This document shows positions 22,665 to 33,915 of a DNA stretch of 64,000 nucleotides, one piece after another. Each line of letters starts with the position of its first letter. Position 1 is the first letter of the stretch. Under the pieces are notes generated by a model. It ran no database searches, was not told the DNA's origin, and saw only the letters and a list, made by a program, of their open reading frames with translations. The DNA comes from Piper betle (lineage: Eukaryota > Streptophyta > Magnoliopsida > Piperales > Piperaceae), in contig JAURVB010014579.1 in the NCBI GenBank assembly GCA_033002965.1, forward strand, positions 143,224 through 207,223. The letters run 5' to 3'. The position numbers and the translations under genes are program-made.

Positions 22665-24144
22665 TCGACGCGGTGGGATCGAACGTTGGTATCCATGAAT
22701 TTATTTAAATTATTTACCCGCTACCCGGTTAATTATCAATTACCCGGTCAAGTGGAAAGTATTAGTTAACCGGTTAAGTATTTTTACCCGGTTAAGTAAA
22801 CCATACCATTTAACCGTTTAAACTAGTAAAGTGAACCGTATCACTTACCCATTTACCCGGCAACGAAGTGTGTTTTCATAAACCCTAGGCCTTCTTTCAT
22901 TTTATAAGGAGAAGGAGGGGGGGCGTCATGCACATAAGCTCCTTGGACAAACGCCGGCTTCCCCATTGTTTTGGTAAGTTTCTTCCTCTCTTCTTCTTAG
23001 TTTGCATGCATACATATGATCAAAGATTATAATACAAGATAATCATGGAAACTAAGACCTGAAATCAACAAGAAAAAGGGAGGATGTAACTGGATTAGAA
23101 CCAGGAATTCACCCACGAACATAAGTTGCTGCCGTGCAGCAATTCTTGTGTGTTTGTGATTAATTACAGCAACAAGTCATAATCTTTTGCTAATCAGTTG
23201 CTGCATCAACGTCCTTACTCATGTTGTAGTAATTAAAGGTGAGATTTCATAGAATTTACAGCCAAGAATGGTAGCACGTCCTGCTGAAATTGCCAAGGAT
23301 GGTAGCACGTCCTGCTGAATTGCAGCAACAGCACCATGGCGTTTGTGTCACGACCAGTTGCATATACCACGCTGTAGGGTAGTGTTTCTCTTCTTCTGGG
23401 CGTTGGGTTGTTGTGCGGGAAGAAGGGGACGCGTGGGGCGGTGCTGCTGGCCACGTCTGAGTCGCCATAGCAGCAGGTCGAGGTCGCCATGGCTGCTGGT
23501 TCGTCGCTGTGGTGGTGCAGTCGCCCTTTGATTGTTGCTGCTAATTTGGTTGCTAGGAAAGGGAGACAATGGGTGAAGGATAGGATCTAGATTTTGGTCG
23601 AAAGAGAAGAGCTTGGTGCTGGTTTTGGGTGAAGAGAAGAATGGTGACGGGAAGAAGAAGAAGAAGAAGAAGAAGAATGGCAGTTTTGTAATTTCGGGTT
23701 GACTCGATATGGGTTGAGTTAAAAATCATAATAATAATACCAACTCGTGTTAAAATCATTGAAATAATTAATTTAAAGGAATATGAGTTAAGTGGTCAAA
23801 ATAATAAATTTATAAATTATTACATGAAATTAATAAATTTCGATCACGATAAACGGTAATTAATTAATCGGCTGATTAAAAGCAATTAACTTAAATTGAA
23901 GGGTTATGAGGAATATTTAATAGAGACTTCACCTTTATCATATAAAAGTTATATTTGATAAATAAAACGATTATTCTTATAATAAATTCGTAAAGTAAAA
24001 TAATGGATCAATAAAAGATAATCGCGTAGAAATTACGCGATAGCATAATTAATTAAATAAAGAAGTGTTGAACCTTATCGAATTAAATAAATTAATTAAT
24101 GTGGCATATATTAAATATTTAGTTGCATGCATTTTCGACGTGAG

Positions 24145-24170
24145 TAAAATTATACTAATGTATAATTTTA
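24145..24170 (+). promoter_or_regulatory. Palindromic TATA-like motif in the A 3' LTR
   Basis: Arms TAAAATTATAC / GTATAATTTTA with loop TAAT. Absent from the A 5' LTR because of the deletion. Confidence 0.5.
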
Positions 24171-24224
24171 TGCCCCGTTCATATTAGGGTTAGCGGATTA
24201 CAGTCGGACGAACCCGCAAGTCAG

Positions 24225-25075
24225 GTACGTATAATAGGTAGAACATCGTATTTTCCTTGTTGGTAGCCTAGGTCGGCCTGAGCCCAGATTCGACCACCAT
24301 GCACGAAGTGCAACCGGGGTTAAAGAATTGACTCAGTCCGACACTGGGTCGTGTTATGTGTGTGAATCTTGTGATGCATCGATATTGTTTTGGAGTAGTG
24401 ATAGCCGCCCCATAAAAAGGCTACGGCCGGGGTGAGTGAGGCACAGCGATTCCTCCATCGCACTAGAGTGCAGTGATTGCCGCCCCATAAAAGGGCTACG
24501 GCCGGGGTGTGTGAGGCACTGGCACTGAGTGCAGTGATAGCCGCCCCATAAAAAGGCTACGGCCGGGGTGTGTGAGGCACTGACACTAGAGTTGGCAGTG
24601 AGAGCTTCCCCACAAACGGGGCATAGCGATCACCTGAGTGCAGTGATAGCCGCCCCACAAAAAGGCTACGGCCGGGGTGTGCAAGGCATTGGCACTGGAG
24701 TGCAGTGATAGCCTCCCCATAAAAAGGCTACGGCCGGGGTGTGCGAGGCACTGGCACTAGAATTGGTAGTGAGAGCTTCCCCACAAACGGGGCATAGCAA
24801 TCACCCGAGTGCAGTGATAGCTACCCCACAAAAAGGCTACGGCCGGGGTGTGCGAGACACTGGCACTGGAGACGGTAGTGGTAGCCTCCCCATAAAAAGG
24901 CTACGGCCGGGGTGTGCGGATCACAGCGGACACCTCCTCCGCATTGTTTTGGAGTATAGCGGAATCGCTCCACCGCATATTAAAATAAATATATGAAAAT
25001 GGTGGAATGTACTTGTTTGTTTTATCTATTATACTACTTAGTGTTGTAATCACTAACGCGGAATTGCCTCCGCAG
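24225..25075 (+). other. Predicted leader intron in the A 3' LTR
   Basis: Donor-like AAGTCAG|GTACGTATAAT. Branch-point-like CACTAAC at 25050-25056, then GCCTCCGCAG|GTGTG. Length 851 bp. The equivalent in the solo LTR is 13480-14305 (826 bp). Inferred from conservation only. Confidence 0.4.
24390..24915 (+). repeat. A-type tandem hairpin array in the A 3' LTR
   Basis: Seven to nine units of about 55-70 bases, in which GATAGCC/GGCTAC stems alternate with AGCTTCCCC/GGGGCATAGC stems, and GGTGTGYGAGGCACTGGCAC linkers. Units also share the invariant GCCGGGGTGTG. Confidence 0.88.
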
Positions 25076-25315
25076 GTGTGCAGATCCGAGATTAGATGAT
25101 TGACAACTAGAGCATGGAGCAAAGTAATATGAGGACTCTTTTTGTTATTTAATTGAGGAATAAGTGTGGCTGCTGGGAAACGGTCCAAGACTGTGGGATT
25201 TTATTATAAGTTATGATTTCTAATAATGTTTGACATAATTGCTTTAATTTTGAGTAACACCTAGCCAGTTAGGCCCACAATATTATCATGAAAAATGGCG
25301 GGTCGTTACATGAGT

Positions 25316-26346
25316 GCAATTTGAGACTTATTTGCTTTAACTTAATAGTCAATGTTTTTTACTTTTCGTTATCACACAAATGGTTGGTATTTAATATAAT
25401 TAGATGTGATTACATTCTTTTCATTAAATTTAATGTAGTGACTTCTTAAATTCTATGCATATTTTTCTATATAAAGGAGAATTCTGTTAATGTTCAATAA
25501 GACATCATCTCGATAGCTTGTGAGCACATTTCGCTCACAAAAGAATGACTTTAGGAAAGTTTCGTTAATATTAGATTGTAATTGCGGGTGCCTCATCACA
25601 ATTCCAAGTTCGTATAATTACTCAAAATGTTATATATTCCTATTTAGAGCCTTGGTTGGCCTGAGCCCACATTCAACCACCATGCATCGAGCGCAACTGG
25701 GGTCAAAGAATTGACTCAGCTTGACATGGGGCAGTACCCTTAAAATTCTTAAAAGATTAAACACCTGCCTCTATGCCGAAAGGGGTGACAGGGTACAGTG
25801 GTGCAAGATGAATCATTATGCACTTGTGATACTGAGAGGGTGAGTCAATAGCAAATATCGGTAACTACAGGCCGAGGGCCACGTAGCGCATGTGCGCATA
25901 CATGGGATTGGGATGGGGCGGCCACCCCTCCTGGCATAATAAGAGCTCGACATAGGCTCATAATCATTAATAGACTCAAATTCAGATGTTGGGGATTATA
26001 TTAACTTGTTTCTTGTAATTATATGACTTAGTGTTTTTATTATTAATGTAGAATTGCCTCCGCAGGTGTGAACATGGAAGGAGGGGTAAATTCAGGACAG
26101 CTGGAGGACTCTATTATTAGATTTTTTTTTCTTATATGTTGTCATATTTCTAGATTGTTGCATGGCAATGGGATTTTGGTTTGGTTCATGGGGCTTAGAT
26201 TATTCCAAACATTTGTTATATTAAAGTTTATGTCATGGGTTTATTTAAAATCTTGAAGATTAATAGAAAATTAATTTATAAGACATTTAGTTTCATATAG
26301 TAACACTTGGCTCGTGGCTCGTGACTCAGAACGGGCAGGTCATTAC
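25316..26346 (+). mobile_element. B-family 3' LTR, right part (after element A)
   Basis: Continues the LTR begun at 15676, for a total of about 1240 bp after removing element A and one TGAGT. It has a TATA-like CTATATAAAGGAGA near 25470, the shared module near 25654-25735 and a degraded acceptor region (GAATTGCCTCCGCAG|GTGTG near 26065). It ends GGTCATTACA. Colinear with the B LTRs at 46806-48060 and 50487-51800. Confidence 0.88.
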
Positions 26347-27126
26347 AGAATCCACCATACTCTAGCTTCATCCTGGAATGCCCCTGTAATGATGCATACT
26401 CTATGCTCTGTCAAGCATCCCATACTCTCAAACACCCCTATAGCCGATGATATCCATAGGAATGCCTCTTCTGCATCCAACTTCCCAAAGAAAGGTCATC
26501 CACCATTCTTCACAAACCTTTCATAATACCATAGCTCCAGATTCCTTGCGTCCACTGATCTGTTTGATCCTTCTCTCAGCCCATGCCATGGAAACTGTGG
26601 TACCTAATGGTACACTGTCACATCCTACAGCTTCACTTCCAACTGCAGTATGCCTACTACCTACTACAACAGGTCCACTAACATCCGGTCCCATTCTCAC
26701 CTGAAATGGGTCAATTAGAGGAGCTGTTATTGGAGTAGCCCTCTGTTAGAGTGGTGGAGGAGGAGGAGGCAGCGGAGCTGGCTCTCCTCATCCCCCTTCA
26801 TCCACTACTAGTCTTTTCTTAGCTTTGGCTACCGAAAGAGCTATCTGCCTGAGCTCTCTCCTAAATTCGTCTTGATTTTGCTGCATTCATATATGAACTT
26901 ACGCTAACCTCGCAATAGCTACATCGCACTCTTGTTGACTACTTCTACTACGGTGACTATCACAACGGAGGGGATGGGGCCCTAATCTGTGTCCTACGGG
27001 TTTGGTTCACCATCCTCCTGGTACTCCCTACACAAATTTGTCAGTACAATTGTCGATACAGCTCGGAGTAGCTTTCCTACACATGAAACCTGTAATGCAT
27101 TAACCATCTTAATCAACCAAGAGTTA
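26347..27126 (-). pseudogene. gag: gag N-terminal part of element C
   Basis: Minus strand. Near 26347-26450 the translation gives a gag core ending in an EARVWW motif, preceded by sequence like SMGCLTEHRV. It joins the gag part at 15598. Upstream, 26500-26900 is degraded gag N-terminus with proline-rich and lysine-rich stretches. 26900-27126 is the decayed 5' end of gag and leader. No intact frame remains. Confidence 0.7.
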
Positions 27127-27138
27127 GCTTTGATACCA
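27127..27138 (-). other. Primer binding site of element C
   Basis: On the minus strand TGGTATCAAAGC, four bases from the LTR end. It is an initiator-Met-type site with one change (AAAGC for AGAGC), as also seen in B1 at 44827. Confidence 0.75.
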
Positions 27139-27142
27139 CTCC

Positions 27143-27414
27143 TGTAACACCACGTTTTGGTTCACCCATGAACCGACCCGGAAATGTCACCAGTGACCGA
27201 ACCATTCGCTAATCAACTAGATCAGTTAAGCCAACCCAGATCTACCCTCGTTGTCTTAAAATGGTAGTGCAAGTATGCAATGCATGGATGGGATGCTTGG
27301 GTTTTAACGTGACCCTATATGCATGCCATGATATGTTATCACGCACAAACTGAACAACCGTTAAAACAAGTTCGAAAATAAATAATATTTTTAAAACAAA
27401 ACGGATAGAGTCTT
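27143..27414 (-). mobile_element. 5' LTR of element C, segment 1 (LTR 3' end)
   Basis: The canonical terminus is TGTAACACC on the plus strand (GGTGTTACA on the minus). Colinear with the E LTR end near 41991 and with 7369-7560. It is cut by a B LTR. Confidence 0.85.
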
Positions 27415-28602
27415 TGTAAAACCCTAAAAATAATTAGGTTATTTTATTTAGGGTTTTGTAAATCTTAAAATGAATCAATTATTCAATTAAATTTATTCTT
27501 GGAAATCAATATTTTATCAATTATAACCCATTAATAGTTTTTGACCTTTCATTATCACACAAATATAGTTATGAGTAATTACGTTCTTTTCTATGAAATT
27601 TAATATAGTGACTTCTTAAATTCCACACATATTTATGAAATTTAATGTAATGACTTCTAGAATTTCACACATATTCTTCTATATAAAGGAAAGTTCTGTT
27701 GTTAAATGAAATATCCTCTGGATAGGTTGTGAGCACATTTGACACACAAAGTAGAAGACTTTAGGATTATTTGTTATAGTTGTGGGTTCTTCACCAAATT
27801 TTCAGGTCCGTATAATTATTTAAAATATTGTATTTTCCCTTGTGGACAACCTGGTCAGCCTAAGCCCAGATTCGACCACCATGCACCGAGTGCAACCGGG
27901 GTCAAGGAATTGACTCAGTCCGACACTGGCTACGCCTTTCATAATCCAATAATGGACATATCAAAAAGGACCTGACAGCCCATAATACAATAAATTGGAC
28001 ATGGCAGATTAGACTCGCCAGCCAATTATGGACATGGTGGATTGGACTCACCAGCTGATAACGGGGCATGGCAGATTGGACATGCCAACCAGTAATGCAC
28101 ATGATGGACTGACCCATCAACCAATAAATTGGACATGGTGGATTGGACTCACTAGCTAGTAACGGACATGGTAGATTGGACTCGCCAGTTGGTAATGGAC
28201 ATGATGGACTGACCCATCAGCCAATAAATTGGACATGGCGGATTGGACTCGCCAGCCAGTTACAGACATGGTGGATTAGACTCACCAGCCGATAATAGAC
28301 ATGGCGGATTGGACTCGCCAGCCGGTAATGGACATGATGGAGTGACCCATCAGCCAAAAACGGACATGGTGGATTGGAGTCACCAGCTGAAAACGAACAT
28401 GGCAGATTGGACTCACCAGCCGGTAATGGACATGATAGACTGACCCATCAGCCAATAGATAGACATGGTGGACTGACCATCAGCCAACTAATGGACATGG
28501 TGGACTGAACCATCAGCTAATAAATGGACATGTTGGAATGGTGACAACCGCAAATATTATAGATAATGATTGGGAGTTTATGGACTTGTTTTATTTAATT
28601 AT
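27415..28602 (+). mobile_element. Truncated B-family LTR with a different array
   Basis: It starts TGTAAAACCC and is colinear with other B LTRs through the TATA-like CTATATAAAGG (about 27690), donor-like TTCAG|GTCCGTATAAT (about 27806) and shared module (27845-27930). A tandem array then follows. The last roughly 250 bp, including the acceptor, are gone. About 310 bp of the host C LTR are also missing at the right junction, so one deletion probably removed both. Confidence 0.8.
27990..28560 (+). repeat. Tandem array of covarying hairpin units
   Basis: About 17 units of 31-35 bases follow the pattern GGACATGG(Y)GGATTGGACT(Y)RCCAGCC. Most units are self-complementary, with matching arms: TGGCG/CGCCA, TGGTG/CACCA, TGATG/CATCA, TGGCA/TGCCA. 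Paired positions change together. See findings. Confidence 0.9.
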
Positions 28603-29020
28603 TTGCTTATCTCCGTGGTCTTGGCAGTACTAAGTCCTTGAGATTCTCACCTACATAAATAATAAAAACCATCAGTAATAAGCATTATAGGTCTAGAAAT
28701 AGCTAGTAACAAACTAACACAGGAGGGCGGACCCTCTTGTTAAAGTAAAACATTCATAACTTCCAACTAGAACTCTCATAAGGGCACTAATTAGAAGCCA
28801 TCAGCCTTAGCTTGACAGCATCCCCATTCTATCTCATTCTCATGACTTGGCATTTTCATCTATCCCTTGTGTGGCAAATTCATTCTTTTCTCTTGTATCC
28901 TTTACATCCTTCGTATTACTCCTAGCTCTAAATACAAAAGCTGAGAACTCTCATGCATGCAACTTCAATACCCTTTGAAACCACAAGTCTAAACATACGC
29001 TACATAGTAGTACTCTTAAA
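28603..29020 (-). mobile_element. 5' LTR of element C, segment 2
   Basis: Colinear with 7890-8290 of the C 3' LTR, including the acceptor-like site near 28646 (CTCACCTAC on the plus strand). It is interrupted at 29020 by the G-family solo LTR. Confidence 0.85.
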
Positions 29021-32000
29021 TGTAACGACCCTCCCTAACCGGCCGTGGGTTACACAAAAACATAAACAACGATGTAACAATAACATTCAAGAACATGAAC
29101 CATAATACATAAAATAAGTCTAGAAATTTATAATTCATAAAAATAAATCATGTTCTAATAGCATGTGACAATACATAAAATAAATTAACTATGTGAGTAC
29201 AAAGTCCCACAGTCTCTGACCATTTCCCATAGCCACATTTATAAGACAAGAGAATAAAAGGAAGTCCTATTTATTATCAATTCACCCAACCTAGGTGGGT
29301 AAAAGAACCACCAACCACACTTTTAATCCTTAGTCTGAAGTTGCTCACCTGCGGAGGCAATTCCGCGTTAGTGATAAAACCACTAAGCCGCATAATTAAA
29401 TGAAACAAGTCAATATAATCCCTATTATCATTTCTCGAGACTTTTAGTAGTTATGAGCCAATGCTGAGCTCCAATTATACTGGGAGGGGTGGCCACCCCA
29501 TCCAGCTACAATCCTATGCATGCACACACACGCTACGTGGCCCACAGTCTATAGTTACCGATATTTGCCATTGACTCACCCTCTCGGTATCACAAGTGCA
29601 TAATGAGCCGTCTTGCGCCACTGCGCCCTCTCAACCCTTTCGGCATGTGGGCAAGTATTTAATCTTTCAGGGGTGCTGCGCTATGTCAAATTGAGTCAAT
29701 TCATTGACCCCGGTTGCGCTCAACGCATGGTCGTCGGATATGAACTCAAGTCGACTAAGACTCCCACATAGTAATTTTTTAAAGGGTGCGGCCCCGTGTC
29801 GAATTGAGTTAATTCCTTGACCCCGGTTGCACCCGGTGCACGGTGGTCAAATCTAGGCTTAGGCCGACCAGGGCTGCTAAAAGGGAAAATACAACATTTC
29901 AAATAATTATACGGACCTGGATAGTTCGTAAGTGAACATGCAACCGTAACCAACGATCCTAATCTGAACGGGAATATAAAATTATACATAAGTATAATTT
30001 TATTCTATTAGAAATGCATGCAATTTAATGACTTAAATATATCATTATTAGAATTTGACAACATAAAGTATGCAACATTCAACAATATTAAATATTAAAT
30101 TCTCAACATTTAGAACAAGTCAAGTGAGATAATTAATTATTCATGTAGCATAATCATTGAAGTCATACTTTACATTTTCAATTAATTATTCAAATCATAA
30201 TTCACACTTCACTAATGATAAAATAATTATTAATATTTAATTACTATTATTATTATATTTCCTTTGAGATGATAATTACTTAACTACGATCTTTGTGATT
30301 TAGTTTATAGTTTTAATTTTTAATCACTATCATTATTAATAGCCATTTAATGAGTACTAGATACTTAATTCATTACATAAAAACTTGGGTATACATACAA
30401 TAATTAATTAACTTTTTATTAATTCTGAATATTTATCTGGCAATTAATTAGGTCATTCTATTACATTATTTAAAATGATTTGAATTATCCTAATTCAAAG
30501 ATACTACTAATAAAGTTATTTTAAATTATTCAACTCAATAAAGGTTCAAACTTTATTTATTTTCATTAAGCTATTTAGGTTCAATACTTGTGATTTTTAC
30601 ACAATTATAGTTTAATAACCCATATTATTACCTTAATCATATTTGAAAATGGTTTAATAATATTCGGTCATAGTTGCCATGTTACATTCACTATTACATA
30701 ATATTAATTTTTGAATATGGCAAAGGTACCCACTTTATCTTATAAATCACGCAAAAATGTCATACTTAATTTATTAATTAATGGTATTTAATAAACTATA
30801 ATATCAAATATATTATACATGGATTAACAATGTTTTACTTAATCAAACAGTGACTAATCATAGTTGAAAATTAGTTCATACTTAACCACCCTATGATTAC
30901 CTACGCGTATTTATAAAAGACGCCTCCATTGTTACTTTAATCAATCCTAACAGCTATATCTATAGATTAGGATGAAATTCATAAATTTATTAACCACAAG
31001 AATTAATCTACCATACAAACCATAATTTAACAACAATCATGAATTATCAGTAACACAAATGAGTGCTAACTTTAATTAAATTCATCAGGAAAACAGTAAC
31101 AAACTAATAACAATGAACAAAGTGAAAATAGCTGTGATCAAAATATTATTACCACTCAACGATGATCAGTTCATCAAGACTCCCCATTATAACAATCTAG
31201 TACTCCTTTATAACTCATGCAATACAACCCAACACTCCCTCCTTTCACTCCATGACGATGTCCATACGCAACCAATGATAAGTACCCCAACAAAGCGTCA
31301 ACCAACTAATTTAAAACAGGAAGAAGAATAAAAGGGTTCATGCATGGTGCTGCCCATGGCCGAGCACCAAAGTGCACGAGTAGCGCGCCAAGGCACGCAT
31401 AGTGGTGCGCGGAGGTGCATGAAAGCCTGACCAAAAAGCACAGCCATGAAGGCTCCCCTTCCTTCTTGCACCGTAAACAACACCAACATGAGGAGCAGCA
31501 AGCAGAAAGAGAAGAAGACAATCAACACACACTTGACAAAACAAACAACCCAAAAGGATCACTACCATTCCTACATAAAAAAATACGACAAGACCCCATG
31601 CATAAAAATCATAAGACGCCAGGGACCCTGCAACTCAATTATCCTAAACCAAACAGTTACATATCATAGAACGTTGATGAAGCAATAGAAATAGCAAGGA
31701 TGAAGCAGCAAAATTACTAAAGCGATCATGAACTGCATGCATTCGGGCAAACAAAACTGCAAAATATAAAATGAGCAAAAGAAGGACAACGGATGCATAC
31801 CAAATAGGATACGAAGATGAGATATAAGAACGCCGCCTAGAGAGGAGAGTAAAAGGAGAGAAAGGAGAAGAAGATGAGAAATAGGTGGCTAGGGTGAGGA
31901 AGAGGCCCCCCATAACAAAATGATAGCTAGGGTATAGAAAAACACCCCAACACCAAAATTTAACCGGGTAGAGAATAAAATATAATATAATAATAATAAT

Positions 32001-32036
32001 AATAATTTTTCTAACGTTCCATCCTTCCCAGACCGA

Positions 32037-32087
<51 letters not shown>

Positions 32088-32098
32088 CAATCTTTATA
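29021..32098 (-). mobile_element. Solo LTR of family G (3078 bp, minus strand)
   Basis: On the minus strand it ends GGGAGGGTCGTTACA and begins near TATAAAGATTG, a mutated TGTAAAGAC. Flanks TTAAA (29016-29020) and GTAAA (32099-32103) are a 4-of-5 target duplication. It is colinear in reverse with the G LTR at 2543-5869: acceptor-like site at 29349, donor-like at 29916, two shared modules (29685-29765, 29795-29875), palindrome 29976-30003, AT-rich 30010-31280, GC-rich leader block 31290-31480. It lacks the ATCTCAGAATGA array of G. It includes a TA run (32037-32084). No gene is seen inside. Confidence 0.88.
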
Positions 32099-33915
32099 GT
32101 AAACCTCTACACTTCTCCGGGTTTGAGGAAGTCAAAGGTTGAGTTATTAGGATCCCTCGGGAATGCAATGGCCCACACACCAATCCAGAGCCTGCTATTG
32201 ACTGGCACATACCCTCTCGCATAGCACGGTTGTCGATATTTCCCGCTTCGACTGGCACGTGCCCGCTCGCGTAGCACGGTTGTCAAATTTTCCTCATTCC
32301 ATCCCTCATTGAAAAGGCGAAAACTACATGTATATAACTCTGGATAGGGATTTATATAATAGGTCCAAAGACATCGTGAGCAAGATCCGAGTTTCAAAAA
32401 CAAACTCGACGGATCACATCATCGAGGGTTATTAACCCGGTAATAGCGTGCGACTAAATTACCTGCGTGGAGTGGATACAACAAATCAACCACTCGACAC
32501 ATCCACTTACCTATAAAAACAACACATGATGGAGTATCGAGATAAAACTAGAACCGAGTCCTAACAGACCTGGTGGAAGCTTCAAGCATGTCCACGCGCA
32601 TAGGCGGCAAGGTCCTATTTCGTACCTACACATCAAGTCTACAAGCTAACACCAGCTAACTGAATGATGCATCAACTCAACATGAACAACACACTCACAA
32701 CACAATCATTATCCATCACAGTCAACAATCATCAGTTTAGAAATAATTCTAACTAATCTTATTCATACCAATTTGATTATGTTTTTATAATTTACGTTCT
32801 AGTCGATTAGCATGCTCATATTTAATTTACTTAGTTAGATTACTAACATCCATTCACTATTAAGCAAATCAGGCATTCATTATATCAAACAATCAATCCT
32901 AACATGCAGTGCTAATAATTATCAAATTTAAATAATTAAATCGGAGGTTATTATACCCCGCGTCGTCGGTAATTGGTGACGGCTAGGGTCTCGTTGTGAG
33001 TCTCGAAGCTCGAATTCAGCTCTCGATGGTGTCCAAAGTTTGATCAACTGGATGAGCTCAGCTGAAGATTCGACAAAATCTGGTGAATCAAATTTTTCGG
33101 CAGGTTTTGGTAGTTTTCCGGCATGTTTCAATGGTTTTCTGGCAGCTTTCCGACGGGTTTCAATGGTCTTCCGATGGTTTTCCGGTGACGGTTACTGGGG
33201 GTGACTACTAGCAGGATAGTGGTGCTATGGGATATCGCTGGCACCAGCTAAATAAGCCCGACCCATCTACGAAGGAAAAAGGACAAATAGGGTTGCCGGC
33301 AGTGGGCTGTGGAGATCCAACCGTTGTGGGTGGCGTGGGGCTCTGCACCGGATAGGGAAGGTCGCAGGAGGGTCGAAGACGTTGACACGACCACTGGATG
33401 GTGATGGTTAGGTTGCTACTGTTTGTCCGAGGAGGCCTGAGTCGGCCTGCGGTGCTCAGAGTGGCACAGTCACAGCGCAGTGGTGATTGGCTGCGCCGAT
33501 TGGTTGCGGTGTGTTGCCGGCGGCGACGAACACATGGGCAGCGATTGGGCGGTCAGGGTTTTGGGGAAGAAGATGGTGTTGGGAGGGAGAAGAGATAGTT
33601 CAATAGCAAACTCATAAGTAAAACTTGACTCGACTCTGAATCGAATCAAAAATAATATCTAACTCGTAATAAATCCTAAAAAAATCCCAAAAAATAGTGA
33701 AAATCCCATAAAATATAACACACACCATAACATCACAATGACATGTTCTATAACTATTAGCCCACCCAAACTGCCCTACGATGTGTTCTAATGTGTCATT
33801 CGTCCTAAAAATATTTCTACGATGAAATACATAAAAAAATTATAATTCATAATTTCATATATTCTGATAACTCATTTCTTACCATCTTCTGATGTTATCA
33901 TCATATATTCAGGTA
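32099..33915 (-). mobile_element. 5' LTR of element C, segment 3 (LTR 5' part)
   Basis: Colinear with 8290-9990 in the C 3' LTR. It includes the GC-rich leader block (32970-33600) and a donor-like site changed to GGG|GTATAATAA near 32955. It stops near 33915, about 130 bp short of the LTR start, at a direct head-to-head junction with plus-strand E LTR sequence. Confidence 0.82.

Larger units (their letters stand above)
22601..25310 (+). mobile_element. 3' LTR of element A (2710 bp, full length)
   Basis: The TGTAAAGACCC...GGGTCGTTACA boundaries are followed by the target duplication TGAGT. It contains an AT run (22623-22659), ACCCGG blocks, AAACCCTAGG (about 22880) before TTTATAAGG, a GC-rich block at 23270-23680 and an AT-rich block at 23700-24140. 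It then has the palindromic TATA-like motif, donor-like site (24225), shared module (24258-24345), hairpin array and acceptor-like site (25075). Frames such as 23233-23490 on the minus strand are LTR sequence, not genes. Confidence 0.95.
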
